Positions 10,742 to 23,202 of a stretch of 64,000 nucleotides of DNA are shown here, one piece after another. The notes under the pieces were generated by a model. It saw nothing but the letters and a program-made list of their open reading frames with translations, did no database searches and was not told where the DNA came from. This DNA comes from Morinoia aosen (taxonomy: Eukaryota; Arthropoda; Malacostraca; Amphipoda; Talitridae), in the NCBI GenBank assembly GCA_030386875.1, contig JASJYW010000026.1:15642246-15706245 (forward strand), in the 5' to 3' direction. Position 1 is the stretch's first letter. Each line of letters opens with the position of its first letter. A program made the position numbers and the translations under genes.

Positions 10742-13700
10742 TAGCCGAATGCGGTGAAAATCACGTCGTTTGCTGTTTCCCGTGGCGACATAGGCGGAAA
10801 GTGCATATTTAGCCGTTTCCACGGTCGACAGGGCTAAAATGCGTGCTTTTGGCCATTCCTAGGCCGAATGCGGTGAAAATCACGTCGTTTGCTGTTTCCC
10901 GTGGCGACATAGGCGGAAAGTGCATATTCAGCCGTTTCCACGGTCGACGGAGCTAAAATGCGTGTTTTGGGCCATTCCTAGGCCAAATGCGGTGAAAATC
11001 ACGTCGTTTGCTGTTTCCCGTGGCGACATAGGCGGAAAGTGCATATTTAGCCGATTCCACGGTCGACAGAGCTAAAATGCGTGTTTTGGGCCATTCCTAG
11101 GCCAAATGCGGTGAAAATCACGTCGTTTGCTGTTTCCCGTGGCGACATAGGCGGAAAATGCATATTTAGCCGATTCCACGGTCGACAGGGCTAAAATGCG
11201 TGTGTTTGGCCATTCCTAGGCCGAATGCGGTGAAAATCACGTCGTTTGCTGTTTCCCGTGGCGACATAGGCGGAAAGTGCATATTTAGCCGTTTCCACGG
11301 TCGACTGAGCTAAAATGCGCGTTTTGGGCCATTCCTGGGCCGAATGCGGTGAAAACCACGTCGTTTGCTGTTTCCCGTGGCGACATAGGCGGAAAGTGCA
11401 TATTTAGCCGATTCCACGGTCGACAGAGCTAAAATGCGTGTTTTGGGCCATTCCTAGGCCGAATGCGGAGAAAATCACGTCGTTTGCTGTTTCCCGTGGC
11501 GACATAGGCGGAAAGTGCATATTTAGCCGATTACACGGTCGACAGAGCTAAAATACGTGTTTTGGGGCCATTCCTAGGCCGAATGCGGGGAAAATCACGT
11601 CGTTTGCTGCTTCCCGTGGCGACATAGGCGGAAAGTGCATATTTAGGCCGATTCCACGGTCGACAGAGCTAAAATACGTGTTTTGGGGGCATTCCTAGGC
11701 CGAATGCGGTGAAAATCACGTCGTTTGCTGTTTCCCGTGGCGACATAGGCGGAATGTGGCATATTTAGCCGATTCCAATGTCGACAGAGCTAAAATGCGT
11801 GTTTTGGGGCCATTCCTAGGCCGAATGCGGTGAAAATTACGTCGTTTGCTGTTTCCCGTGGCGACATAGGCGGAAAGTGCATATATAGCCGTTTCCACGG
11901 TCGACAGGGCTAAAATGCGTGTTTTGGGGCCATTCCTAGGCCGAATGCGGTGAAAATCACGTCGTTTGCTGTTTCCCGTGGCGACATAGGCGGAAAGTGC
12001 ATATTTAGCCGATTCCACGGTCGACAGAGCTAAAATGCGTGTTTTGGGCCATTCCTAGGCCGAATGCGGTGAAAATCACGTCGTTTGCTGTTTCCCGTGG
12101 CGACATGGGCGGAAAGTGCATATTTAGCCGTTTCCCACGGTCGACAGAGCTAAAATGCGTGTTTTGGGCAATTCCAAGGCCGAATGCGGTGAAAATCACG
12201 TCGTTTGCTGTTTCCTGAGGCGACATAGGCGGAAAGTGCATATTTAGCCGATTCCACGGTCGACAGAGCTAAAAAGCGTGTTTTGTGCCATTCCTAGGCC
12301 GAATGCGGTGAAAATCACGTCGTTTGCTGCTTCCCGTGGCGACATAGGCGGAAAGTGCATATTTAGCCGATTCCACGGTCGACAGAGCTAAAATGCGTGT
12401 TTTGGGCCATTCCTAGGCCGAATGCGGTGAAAATCACGTCGTTTGCTGTTTCCCGTGGCGACATTGGCGGAAAGTGCATATTTAGCCGATTCCACGGTCG
12501 ACAGAGCTAAAATGCGTGTTTTTCCTATGCCGAATGCGGTGAAAATCACGTCGTTTGCTGTTTCCCGTGGCGACATAGGCGGAAAGTGCATATTTAGCCG
12601 ATTCCACGGTCGACAGGTCTAAAATGCGTGTTTTGGGCCATTCCTAGGCCGAATGCGGTGAAAATCACATCGTTTGCTGTTTCCCGTGGCGACATAGGCG
12701 GAAAGTGCATATTTAGCCGTTTCCAGGGTCGACAGAGCTAAAATGCGTGTTTTGGGCCATTCCTAGGCCGAATGCGGTGAAAATCACGTCGTTTGCTGTT
12801 TCCCGTGGCGACATAGGCGGAAAGTGCATGTTTAGCCGTTTCCACGGTCGACAGTGCTAAGATGCGTGTTTTGGGCCATTCCTAGGCCGAATGCGGTGAA
12901 AAATCACGTCGTTTGCTGTTTTCCCGTGGCGACATAGGCGGAAAGTGCATATTTAGCCGTTTCCACGTTCGACAGGGCTGAAATGCGTGTTTTGGGCCAT
13001 TCCTAGGCCGAATGCGGTGAAAATCACGTCGTTTGCTGTTTCCCGTGGCGACATAGGCGGAAAGTGCATATTTAGCCGATTCCACGGTCGACAGAGCTGA
13101 AATGCGTGTTTTGGGCCATTCCTAGGCCGAATGCGGTGAAAATCACGTCGTTTGCTGTTTCCCGTGGCGACATAGGCGGAAAGTGCATATTTAGCCGTTT
13201 CCACGGTCGACAGAGCTAAAATGCGTGTTTTTGGGCCATTCCTAGGCCGAATGCGGTGAAAATCACGTCGTTTGCTGTTTGCCGTGGCGACATAGGCGGA
13301 AAGTGCATATTTAGCCGATTCCACGGTCGACAGAGCTAAAATGCGTGTTTTGTGCCATTCCTAGGCCGAATGCGGTGAAAATCACGTCGTTTGCTGTTTC
13401 CCCTGGCGACATAGGCGGAAAGTGCATATTTAGCCGATTCCACGGTCGACAGAGCTAAAATGCTTGTTTTTGGCCATTCCTAGGCCGAATGCGGTGAAAA
13501 TCACGTCGTTTGTTGTTTCCCGTGGCGACATAGGCGGAAAGTGCATATTTAGCCGATTACACGGTCGACAGAGCTAAAATACGTGTTTTGGGCCATTCCT
13601 AGGCCGAATGCGGTGAAAATCACGTCGTTTGCTGTTTCCCGTGGCGACATAGGCGGAAAGTGCATATTTAGCCGATTCCACGGTCGACAGAGCTAAAATA

Positions 13701-16700
13701 CGTGTTTTGGGCCATTCCTAGGCCGAATGCGGTGAAAATCACGTCGTTTGCTGTTTCCCGTGGCGACATAGGCGGAATGTGCATATTTAGCCGATTCCAA
13801 TGTCGACAGAGCTAAAATGCGTGTTTTGGGCCATTCCTAGGCCGAATGCGGTGAAAATTACGTCGTTTGCTGTTTCCCGTGGCGACATAGGCGGAAAGTG
13901 CATATATAGCCGTTTCCACGGTCGACAGGGCTAAAAATGCGTGTTTTGGGGCCATTCCTAGGCCGAATGCGGTGAAAATCACGTCGTTTGCTGTTTCCCG
14001 TGGCGACATAGGCGGAAAGTGCATATTTAGCCGATTCCACGGTCGACAGAGCTAAAATGCGTGTTTTGGGCCATTCCTAGGCCGAATGCGGTGAAAATCA
14101 CGTCGTTTGCTGTTTCCCGTGGCGACATGGGCGGAAAGTGCATATTTAGCCGTTTCCACGGTCGACAGAGCTAAAATGCGTGTTTTTGGGCAATTCCAAG
14201 GCCGAATGCGGTGAAAATCACGTCGTTTGCTGTTTCCTGTGGCGACATAGGCGGAAAGTGCATATTTAGCCGATTCCACGGTCGACAGAGCTAAAAAGCG
14301 TGTTTTGTGCCATTCCTAGGCCGAATGCGGTGAAAATCACGTCGTTTGCTGCTTCCCGTGGCGACATAGACGGAAAGTGCATATTTAGCCGATTCCACGG
14401 TCGACAGAGCTAAAATGCGTGTTTTGGGCCATTCCTAGGCCGAATGCGGTAAAAATCACGTCGTTTGCTGTTTCCCGTGGCGACATTGGCGGAAAGTGCA
14501 TATTTAGCCGATTCCACGGTCGACAGAGCTAAAATGCGTGTTTTGGGCCATTCCTATGCCGAATGCGGTGAAAATCACGTCGTTTGCTGTTTCCCGTGGC
14601 GACATAGGCGGAAAGTGCATATTTAGCCGATTCCACGGTCGACAGGTCTAAAATGCGTGTTTTGGGCCATTCCTAGGCCGAATGCGGTGAAAATCACATC
14701 GTTTGCTGTTTCCCGTGGCGACATAGGCGGAAAGTGCATATTTAGCCGTTTCCAGGGTCGACAGAGCTAAAATGCGTGTTTTGGGCCATTCCTAGGCCGA
14801 ATGCGGTGAAAAATCACGTCGTTTGCTGTTTCCCGTGGCGACATAGGCGGAAAGTGCATATTTAGCCGTTTCCACGGTCGACAGGGCTGAAATGCGTGTT
14901 TTGGGCCATTCCTAGGCCGAATGCGGTGAAAATCACGTCGTTTGCTGTTTCCCGTGGCGACATAGGCGGAAAGTGCATATTTAGCCGATTCCACGGTCGA
15001 CAGAGCTGAAATGCGTGTTTTGGGCCATTCCTAGGCCGAATGCGGTGAAAATCACGTCGTTTGCTGTTCCCCTTGGCGACATAGGCGGAAAGTGCATATT
15101 TAGCCGTTTCCACGGTCGACAGAGCTAAAATGCGTGTTTTGGGCCATTCCAAGGCCGAATGCGGTGAAAATCACGTCGTTTGCTGTTTGCCGTGGCGACA
15201 TAGGCGAAAGTGCATATTTAGCCGATTCCACGGTCGACAGAGCTAAAATGCGTGTTTTGGGCCATTCCTAGGCCGAATGCGGTGAAAATCACGTCGTTTG
15301 CTGTTTCCCCTGGCGACATAGGCGGAAAGTGCATATTTAGCCGATTCCACGGTCGACAGAGCTAAAATGCTTGTTTTTGGCCATTCCTAGGCCGAATGCG
15401 GTGAAAATCACGTCGTTTGTTGTTTCCCGTGGCGACATAGGCGGAAAGTGCATATTTAGCCGATTCCACGGTCGACAGAGCTAAAGTGCGTGTTTTGGGC
15501 CATTCCTAGGCCGAATGCGGTGAAAATCACGTCGTTTGCTGTTTCCCGTGGCGACATAGGCAGATAGTGCATATTTAGCCGATTCCACGGTCGACAGAGG
15601 TAAAATGCGTGTTTTGGGCCATTCCTAGGCCGAATGCGGTGAAAATCACGTCGATTGCTGTTTCCCGTGGCGACATAGGCGGAAAGTGCATATTTAGCCG
15701 ATTCCACGGTCGACAGAGCTAAAATGCGTGTTTTGGGCCATTCCTAGTCCGAATGCGGTGAAAATCACGTCGTTTGCTGTTTCCCGTGGCGACATAGGCG
15801 GAAAGTGCATATTTAGCCGATTCCACGGTCGACAGAGCTAAAATGCGTGTTTTGGGCCATTCCTAGGCCGAATTCGGTGAAAATCACGGCGTTTGCTGTT
15901 TCCCGTGGCGACATAGGCGGAAAGTGCATATTTAGCCGATTCCACGGTCGACAGAGCTAAAATGCGTGTTTTGGGCCATTCCTAGGCCGAATGCGGTGAA
16001 AATCACGTCGTTTGCTGTTTTCGGTGGCGACATAGGCGGAAAGGGCATACATAGCCGATTCCACGGTCGACAGAGCTAAAATGCGTGTTTTGGGCCATTC
16101 CTCGGCCGAATGCGGTGAAAATCACGTCGTTTGCTGTTTCCCGTGGCGACATTGGCGGAAAGTGCATATTTAGCCGTTTCCACGGTCGACAGGGCTAAAA
16201 TGCGGGTTTTGGGCCATTCCTAGGCCGAATGCGGTGAAAATCACGTCGTTTGCTGTTTCCCGTGGCGACATAGGCGGAAAGTGCATATTTAGCCGATTCC
16301 ACGGGCGACAGAGCTAAAATGCGTGTTTTGGGCCATTCCTAGGCCGAATGAGGTGAAAATCACGTCGTTTGCTGTTTCCCGTGGCGACATAGGCGGACAG
16401 TGCATATTTAGCCGTTTCCACGGTCGACAGACCTAAAATGCGTGTATTAGGCCCTTCCTAGGCCGAATGCGGTGAAAATCACGTCGTTTGCTGTTTCCCG
16501 TGGCGACATAGGCGGAAAGTGCATATTTAGCCGATTCCACGGTCGACAAGGCTAAAATGCGTGTTTTTGGCCATTCCTAGGCCGAATGCGGTGAAAATCA
16601 CGTCGTTTGCTGTTTCCCGTGGCGACATAGGCGGAAAGTACATATTTAGCCGTTTCCACGGTCGACAGAGCTAAGATGCGTGTTTTGGGACATTCCTAGG

Positions 16701-19700
16701 CCGAATGCGGTGAAAATCACGTCGTTTGCTGTTTCCCGTGACGACATAGGCGGAAAGTGCATATTTAGCCGTTTCCACGGTCGACAGGGCTAAAATGCGT
16801 GTTTTGGGCCATTCCTAGGCCAAATGCGGTGAAAATCACGTCGTTTGCTGTTTCCCTTGGCGACATAGGCGGAAAGTGCATATTTACCCGATTCCACGGT
16901 CGACAGAGCTGATATGCGTGTTTTGGGCCATTCCTAGGCCGAATGAGGTGAAAATCACGTCGTTTGCTGTTTCCCGTGGCGACATAGGCGGAAAGTGCAT
17001 ATTTAGCCGATTCCACGGTCGACAGAGCTAAAATGCGTGTTTTGGGCCATTCCTAGGCCGAATGCGGTGAAAATCACGTCGTTTGCTGTTTCCCGTGGCG
17101 ACATAGGCGGAAAGTGCATATTTAGCCGTTTCCACGGTCGACAGAGCTAAAATGCGTGTTTTTGGCCATTCCTAGGCCGAATGCGGTGAAAATCACGTCG
17201 TTTGCTGTTTCCCGTGGCGACATAGGCGGAAAGTGCATATTTAGCCGATTCCACGGTCGACAGAGCTAAAATGCGTGTTTTGGGCCATTCCTAGGCCGAA
17301 TGCGGTGAAAATCACGTCGTTTGCTGTTTCCCCTGGCGACATAGGCGAAAAGTGCACATTTAGCCGATTCCACGGTCGACAGAGCTAAAATGCTTGTTTT
17401 TGGCCATTCCTAGGCCGAATGCGGTGAAAATCACGTCGTTTGTTGTTTCCCGTGGCGACTTAGGCGGAAAGTGCATATTTAGCCGATTCCACGGTCGACA
17501 GAGCTAAAGTGCGTGTTTTGGGCCATTCCTAGGCCGAATGCGGTGAAAATCACGTCGTTTGCTGTTTCCCGTGGCGACATAGGCGGTAAGTGCATATTCA
17601 GCCGATTCCACGGTCGACAGAGCTAAAATGCGTGTTTTGGGCCATTCCTAGGGCCGAATGCGGTGAAAATCACGTCGTTTGCTGTTTCCCGTGGCGACAT
17701 AGGCAGATAGTGCATATTTAGCCGATTCCACGGTCGACAGAGCTAAAATGCGTGTTTTGGGCCATTCCTAGGCCGAATGCGGTGAAAATCACGTCGTTTG
17801 CTGTTTCCCGTGGCGACATAGGCGGAAAGTGCATATTTAGCCGTTTCCACGGTCGACAGAGCTAAGATGCGTGTTTTGGGCCATTCCTAGGCCGAATGCG
17901 GTGAAAATCACGTCGTTTGCTGTTTCCCGTGGCGACATAGGCGGAAAGTGCATATTTAGCCGTTTCCACGGTCGACAGGGCTAAAATGCGTGTTTTGGGC
18001 CATTCCTGGGCCGAATGCGGTGAAAATCACGTCGTTTGCTGTTTCCCGTGGCGACATAGGCGGAAAGTGCATATTTAGCCGATTCAACGGTCGACAGAGC
18101 TGAAATGCGTGTTTTGGGCCATTCCTAGGCCGAATGCGGTGAAAATCACGTCGTTTGCTGTTTCCCGTGGCGACATAGGCGGAAAGTGCATATTTAGCCG
18201 TTTCCACGGTCGACAGAGCTAAAATGCGTGTTTTGGGCCATTCCTAGGCCGAATGCGGTGAAAATCACGTCGTTTGCTGTTTCCCGTGGCGACATAGGCG
18301 GAAAGTGCATATTTAGCCGATTCCACGGTCGACAGAGCTAAAATGCGTGTTTTGGGCCATTCCTAGGCCGAATGCGGTGAAAATCACGTCGTTTGCTGTT
18401 TCCCCTGGCGACATAGGCGGAAAGTGCATATATAGCCGATTCCACGGTCGACAGAGCTAAAATGCTTGTTTTGGGCCATTCCTAGGCCGAATGCGGTGAA
18501 AATCACGTCGTTTGTTGTTTCCCGTGGCGACATAGGCGGAAAGTGCATATTTAGCCGATTCCACGGTCGACAGAGCTAAAGTGCGTGTTTTGGGCCATTC
18601 CTAGGCCGAATGCGGTGAAAATCACGTCGTTTGCTGTTTCCCGTGGCGACATAGGCGGTAAGTGCATATTCAGCCGATTCCACGGTCGACAGAGCTAAAA
18701 TGCGTGTTTTGGGCCATTCCTAGGCCGAATGCGGTGAAAATCACGTCGTTTGCTGTTTCCCGTGGCGACATAGGCAGATAGTGCATATTTAGCCGATTCC
18801 ACGGTCGACAGAGCTAAAATGCGTGTTTTGGGCCATTCCTAGGCCGAATGCGGTGAAAATCACGTCGATTGCTGTTTCCCGTGGCGACATAGGCGGAAAG
18901 TGCATATTTAGCCGATTCCACGGTCGACAGAGCTAAAATGCGTGTTTTGGGCCATTCCTAGTCCGAATGCGGTGAAAATCACGTCGTTTGCTGTTTCCCG
19001 TGGCGACATAGGCGGAAAGTGCATATTTAGCCGATTCCACGGTCGACAGAGCTAAAATGCGTGTTTTGGGCCATTCCTAGGCCGAATTCGGTGAAAATCA
19101 CGGCGTTTGCTGTTTCCCGTGGCGACATAGGCGGAAAGTGCATATTTAGCCGATTCCACGGTCGACAGAGCTAAAATGCGTGTTTTGGGCCATTCCTAGG
19201 CCGAATGCGGTGAAAATCACGTCGTTTGCTGTTTCCCGTGGCGACATTGGCGGAAAGTGCATATTTAGCCGATTCCACGGTCGACAGAGCTAAAATGCGT
19301 GTTTTGGGCCATTCCTATGCCGAATGCGGTGAAAATCACGTCGTTTGCTAATTCCCGTGGCGACATAGGCGGAAAGTGCATATTTAGCCGATTCCACGGT
19401 CGACAGGTCTAAAATGCGTGTTTTGGGCCATTCCTAGGCCGAATGCGGTGAAAATCACATCGTTTGCTGTTTCCCGTGGCGACATAGGCGGAAAGTGCAT
19501 ATTTAGCCGTTTCCAGGGTCGACAGAGCTAAAATGCGTGTTTTGGGCCATTCCTAGGCCGAATGCGGTGAAAATCACGTCGTTTGCTGTTTCCCGTGGCG
19601 ACATAGGCGGAAAGTGCATGTTTAGCCGTTTCCACGGTCGACAGAGCTAAGATGCGTGTTTTGGGCCATTCCTAGGCCGAATGCGGGTGAAAATCACGTC

Positions 19701-21340
19701 GTTTGCTGTTTCCCGTGGCGACATAGGCGGAAAGTGCATATTTAGCCGTTTCCACGTTCGACAGGGCTGAAATGCGTGTTTTGGGCCATTCCTAGGCCGA
19801 ATGCGGTGAAAATCACGTCGTTTGCTGTTTCCCGTGGCGACATAGGCGGAAAGTGCATATTTAGCCGATTCCACGGTCGACAGAGCTGAAATGCGTGTTT
19901 AGGGCCATTCCTAGGCCGAATGCGGTGAAAATCACGTCGTTTGCTGTTTCCCGTGGCGACATAGGCGGAAAGTGCATATTTAGCCGTTTCCACGGTCGAC
20001 AGAGCTAAAATGCGTGTTTTGGGCCATTCCTAGGCCGAATGCGGTGAAAATCACGTCGTTTGCTGTTTGCCGTGGCGACATAGGCGGAAAGTGCATATTT
20101 AGCCGATTCCACGGTCGACAGAGCTAAAATGCGTGTTTTGGGCCATTCCTAGGCCGAATGCGGTGAAAATCACGTCGTTTGCTGTTTCCCCTGGCGACAT
20201 AGGCGGAAAGTGCATATTTAGCCGATTCCACGGTCGACAGAGCTAAAATGCTTGTTTTTGGCCATTCCTAGGCCGAATGCGGTGAAAATCACGTCGTTTG
20301 TTGTTTCCCGTGGCGACATAGGCGGAAAGTGCATATTTAGCCGATTACACGGTCGACAGAGCTAAAATACGTGTTTTGGGCCATTCCTAGGCCGAATGCG
20401 GTGAAAATCACGTCGTTTGCTGTTTCCCGTGGCGACATAGGCGGAAAGTGCATATTTAGCCGATTCCACGGTCGACAGAGCTAAAATGCGTGTTTTGGGC
20501 CATTCCTAGGCCGAATGCGGTGAAAATCACGTCGTTTGCTGTTTCCCGTGGCGACATGGGCGGAAAGTGCATATTTAGCCGTTTCCACGGTCGACAGAGC
20601 TAAAATGCGTGTTTTGGGCAATTCCAAGGCCGAATGCGGTGAAAATCACGTCGTTTGCTGTTTCCTGTGGCGACATAGGCGGAAAGTGCATATTTAGCCG
20701 ATTCCACGGTCGACAGAGCTAAAAAGCGTGTTTTGTGCCATTCCTAGGCCGAATGCGGTGAAAATCACGTCGTTTGCTGCTTCCCGTGGCGACATAGACG
20801 GAAAGTGCATATTTAGCCGATTCCACGGTCGACAGAGCTAAAATGCGTGTTTTGGGCCATTCCTAGGCCGAATGCGGTAAAAATCACGTCGTTTGCTGTT
20901 TCCCGTGGCGACATTGGCGGAAAGTGCATATTTAGCCGATTCCACGGTCGACAGAGCTAAAATGCGTGTTTTGGGCCATTCCTATGCCGAATGCGGTGAA
21001 AATCACGTCGTTTGCTGTTTCCCGTGGCGACATAGGCGGAAAGTGCATATTTGGCCGATTCCACGGTCGACAGGTCTAAAATGCGTGTTTTGGGCCATTC
21101 CTAGGCCGAATGCGGTGAAAATCACATCGTTTGCTGTTTCCCGTGGCGACATAGGCGGAAAGTGCATATTTAGCCGTTTCCAGGGGTCGACAGAGCTAAA
21201 ATGCGTGTTTTGGGCCATTCCTAGGCCGAATGCGGTGAAAATCACGTCGTTTGCTGTTTCCCGTGGCGACATAGGCGGAAAGTGCATGTTTAGCCGTTTC
21301 CACGGTCGACAGAGCTAAGATGCGTGTTTTGGGCCATTCC
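10742..21340 (+). repeat. 119-bp satellite, block A (about 89 monomers)
   Basis: Head-to-tail monomers of 119 bp. In this orientation each runs GCCGAATGCGGTGAAAATCA ... CGTCGTTTGCTGTTTCCCGT ... GGCGACATAGGCGGAAAGTG ... CATATTTAGCCGATTCCACG ... GTCGACAGAGCTAAAATGCG ... TGTTTTGGGCCATTCCTAG. Most copies differ from this by only a few bases. Rare variants recur at set intervals: CACATCG at 12666, 14695, 19456 and 21123 (about 17, 40 and 14 monomers apart), and AAAATGCTTG near 13457, 15366, 17389, 18466 and 20249. The block therefore contains duplicated multi-monomer modules. It is non-coding; 119 is not a multiple of 3, and all long frames here are by-products. Confidence 0.97.
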
Positions 21341-21367
21341 CTACCTTCCCCCTCCTCCTCCTTCCTA
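21341..21367. repeat. Pyrimidine-rich contig end
   Basis: A C/T-only-like stretch (CTACCTTCCCCCTCC...) breaks the last monomer just before the gap. It may be a real satellite edge or low-quality sequence at a contig end. Confidence 0.5.
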
Positions 21368-21867
21368 NNNNNNNNNNNNNNNNNNNNNNNNNNNNNNNNN
21401 NNNNNNNNNNNNNNNNNNNNNNNNNNNNNNNNNNNNNNNNNNNNNNNNNNNNNNNNNNNNNNNNNNNNNNNNNNNNNNNNNNNNNNNNNNNNNNNNNNNN
21501 NNNNNNNNNNNNNNNNNNNNNNNNNNNNNNNNNNNNNNNNNNNNNNNNNNNNNNNNNNNNNNNNNNNNNNNNNNNNNNNNNNNNNNNNNNNNNNNNNNNN
21601 NNNNNNNNNNNNNNNNNNNNNNNNNNNNNNNNNNNNNNNNNNNNNNNNNNNNNNNNNNNNNNNNNNNNNNNNNNNNNNNNNNNNNNNNNNNNNNNNNNNN
21701 NNNNNNNNNNNNNNNNNNNNNNNNNNNNNNNNNNNNNNNNNNNNNNNNNNNNNNNNNNNNNNNNNNNNNNNNNNNNNNNNNNNNNNNNNNNNNNNNNNNN
21801 NNNNNNNNNNNNNNNNNNNNNNNNNNNNNNNNNNNNNNNNNNNNNNNNNNNNNNNNNNNNNNNNNNN
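21368..21867. other. Assembly gap, 500 N
   Basis: Exactly 500 N, the same as the gap at 52411. This is a fixed-size scaffold join, not a measured distance. Confidence 0.98.
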
Positions 21868-21871
21868 AAGT

Positions 21872-22620
21872 AAAATCGACATGATCTACTTCCAATTTAA
21901 GATGGGTAGGAACTGTCAGAATTGTTGAGGGCCAGTTTTCGTTTAAAAATATGTAGCGACTCTGAAATTCTGAGGTCACATGTAGTTGAAGCCGAATCTA
22001 AGATTTTGAAGTCCGCAGAGGATATCGGTTCGTTGCGTTTTACTGCGTGATTACGTACGAATTGTGCGAATTCATTCCCCGTGCGGAAGCTTCAACCCCG
22101 ATGTTCGGCCATTCTGATATAAAAATTTTGTGCCGTAATGCCGACGTACGATGATGTGCACTGCACACAACTGTAAGAATAAATCAGAAAGGCTCTTTCT
22201 CCATCAAAATCGTATCCTTGTACCGGAATTGTATAATTTTATGGTTGCTTCATTTTTCCGGTACAAGGATACGCTTCCAATGGAGATGCGAACCTCGATC
22301 TCTGATTTATTTTTAACAGTTATACAGTTGTGTGCAGTGCACATCATCGTACGTCGGCATGATGTCACGAAATTTTTATAACAGAATGGTCGAACATTGG
22401 GGTCGAAGCTTCCGCGCGGGGAACTAATTAGCTTACTCCTCACACTCCGCAGTACGTAATCACGCAGTAAAATGCAACTAAATCTTAGATTCGGCTTCAA
22501 CTGCATGTGACCTCAGAATTTTAGAGCGCAACATATTTTTAAACGAAATCCGGCCCTCAACAATTCTGATATTCCTACCCATCACAAATTGTAACTCAAT
22601 AGTAATCTTGTCGATTTTAG
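21872..22620. repeat. Large imperfect inverted repeat (foldback-like), about 375-bp arms
   Basis: The left arm starts AAATCGAC at the contig end and is mirrored by GTCGATTTTA near 22612-22621. Matching pairs continue inward: CCTACCC, GACCTCAGAATT, GATTCGGCTTCAA, ACGCAGTAAAA, GAAGCTTC, CGACGTACGATGATGTGCAC and CTGATTTATT. The centre is GTATCCTTGTACCGG opposite CCGGTACAAGGATAC, with a loop of about 30 bp. The arms differ by scattered substitutions and small indels, so this is an old structure, not a simple assembly echo. It may extend left into the gap. No transposase was seen. Confidence 0.88.
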
Positions 22621-22820
22621 TTTTTCTGGGACATGTTTTAATTTTATTTTTAATTTCTTGATTTCCTTTAATGACTGTATCCAACATTTTGCTTTATCTT
22701 TTATTGCAGACATAAGGATTTGTAAATTTACGAACTGATGATGGATCTGGACTCCGAAACGTATTCCTAATAAATATGGTCAAGTTCCTTGAAATTGTCG
22801 TTTTTAAATTCTTCATCTTA
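22621..22820. other. Non-coding stretch with GATGATGG...CCGAAACG hairpin motif
   Basis: No gene seen. CTGATGATGG and CTCCGAAACG lie close together at 22736-22760, followed by AATAAA near 22769. This looks like the 3' tail of an old retroposon, but the family is not identified. Confidence 0.3.
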
Positions 22821-23202
22821 TAGATGGTTGCGTGTTTGCGGATATTTTCGGTTTCGGGGCTTACCGAATTTTAATATTTTCTTTCGCGAAAGTATGTACT
22901 CGTATTTGGTGTGAATAACACGAAAATGACAATACTTTTTTGGAGAAACTATTGTTTTGGTCCACTTTTGGAGCCAGTTGCTATTATAGCTAGTCTACAT
23001 TACGTTTCAATACGATTAGAAACACATATCTATTGAATGGATTTCATTTTGTTGTTTTTCTCAACAATATAGTTAACATAGCAAGAGCATTTTATTTTTC
23101 ACAATTGGAAACTTTTTTGTCAATATTTTGTATTATTAGATATATAAGGAAATAATTTTATTATAACTCCCATGTAGGAGTTATAATGGTTTTATTTTAA
23201 TA
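22821..23202 (+). repeat. Interspersed element, copy 1, left part
   Basis: This stretch is the inverted counterpart of about 28450-28831. Shared blocks include TTTTGGTCCACTT, CCAGTTGCTATTAT, GCTAGTCTA and CAATACGATTAGAAACAC. A hairpin with 11-bp arms closes it (ATTATAACTCC / GGAGTTATAAT, 23160-23187). In the other copy the homology continues straight into an ATCGGT-rich tract. Here that tract is displaced to 24117, which implies about 0.9 kb inserted in between. No coding sequence seen. Confidence 0.75.

Noticed and set aside
10742-21340. CENP-B box or hammerhead ribozyme in the satellite monomer
   Set aside because: No NTTCGNNNNANNCGGGN match on either strand and no CTGANGA core; only an isolated GAAA is present.
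21196-21979. Frames of about 190-230 residues crossing the N runs (also at 52265-53018)
   Set aside because: They consist mostly of unknown residues from the 500-N gaps.
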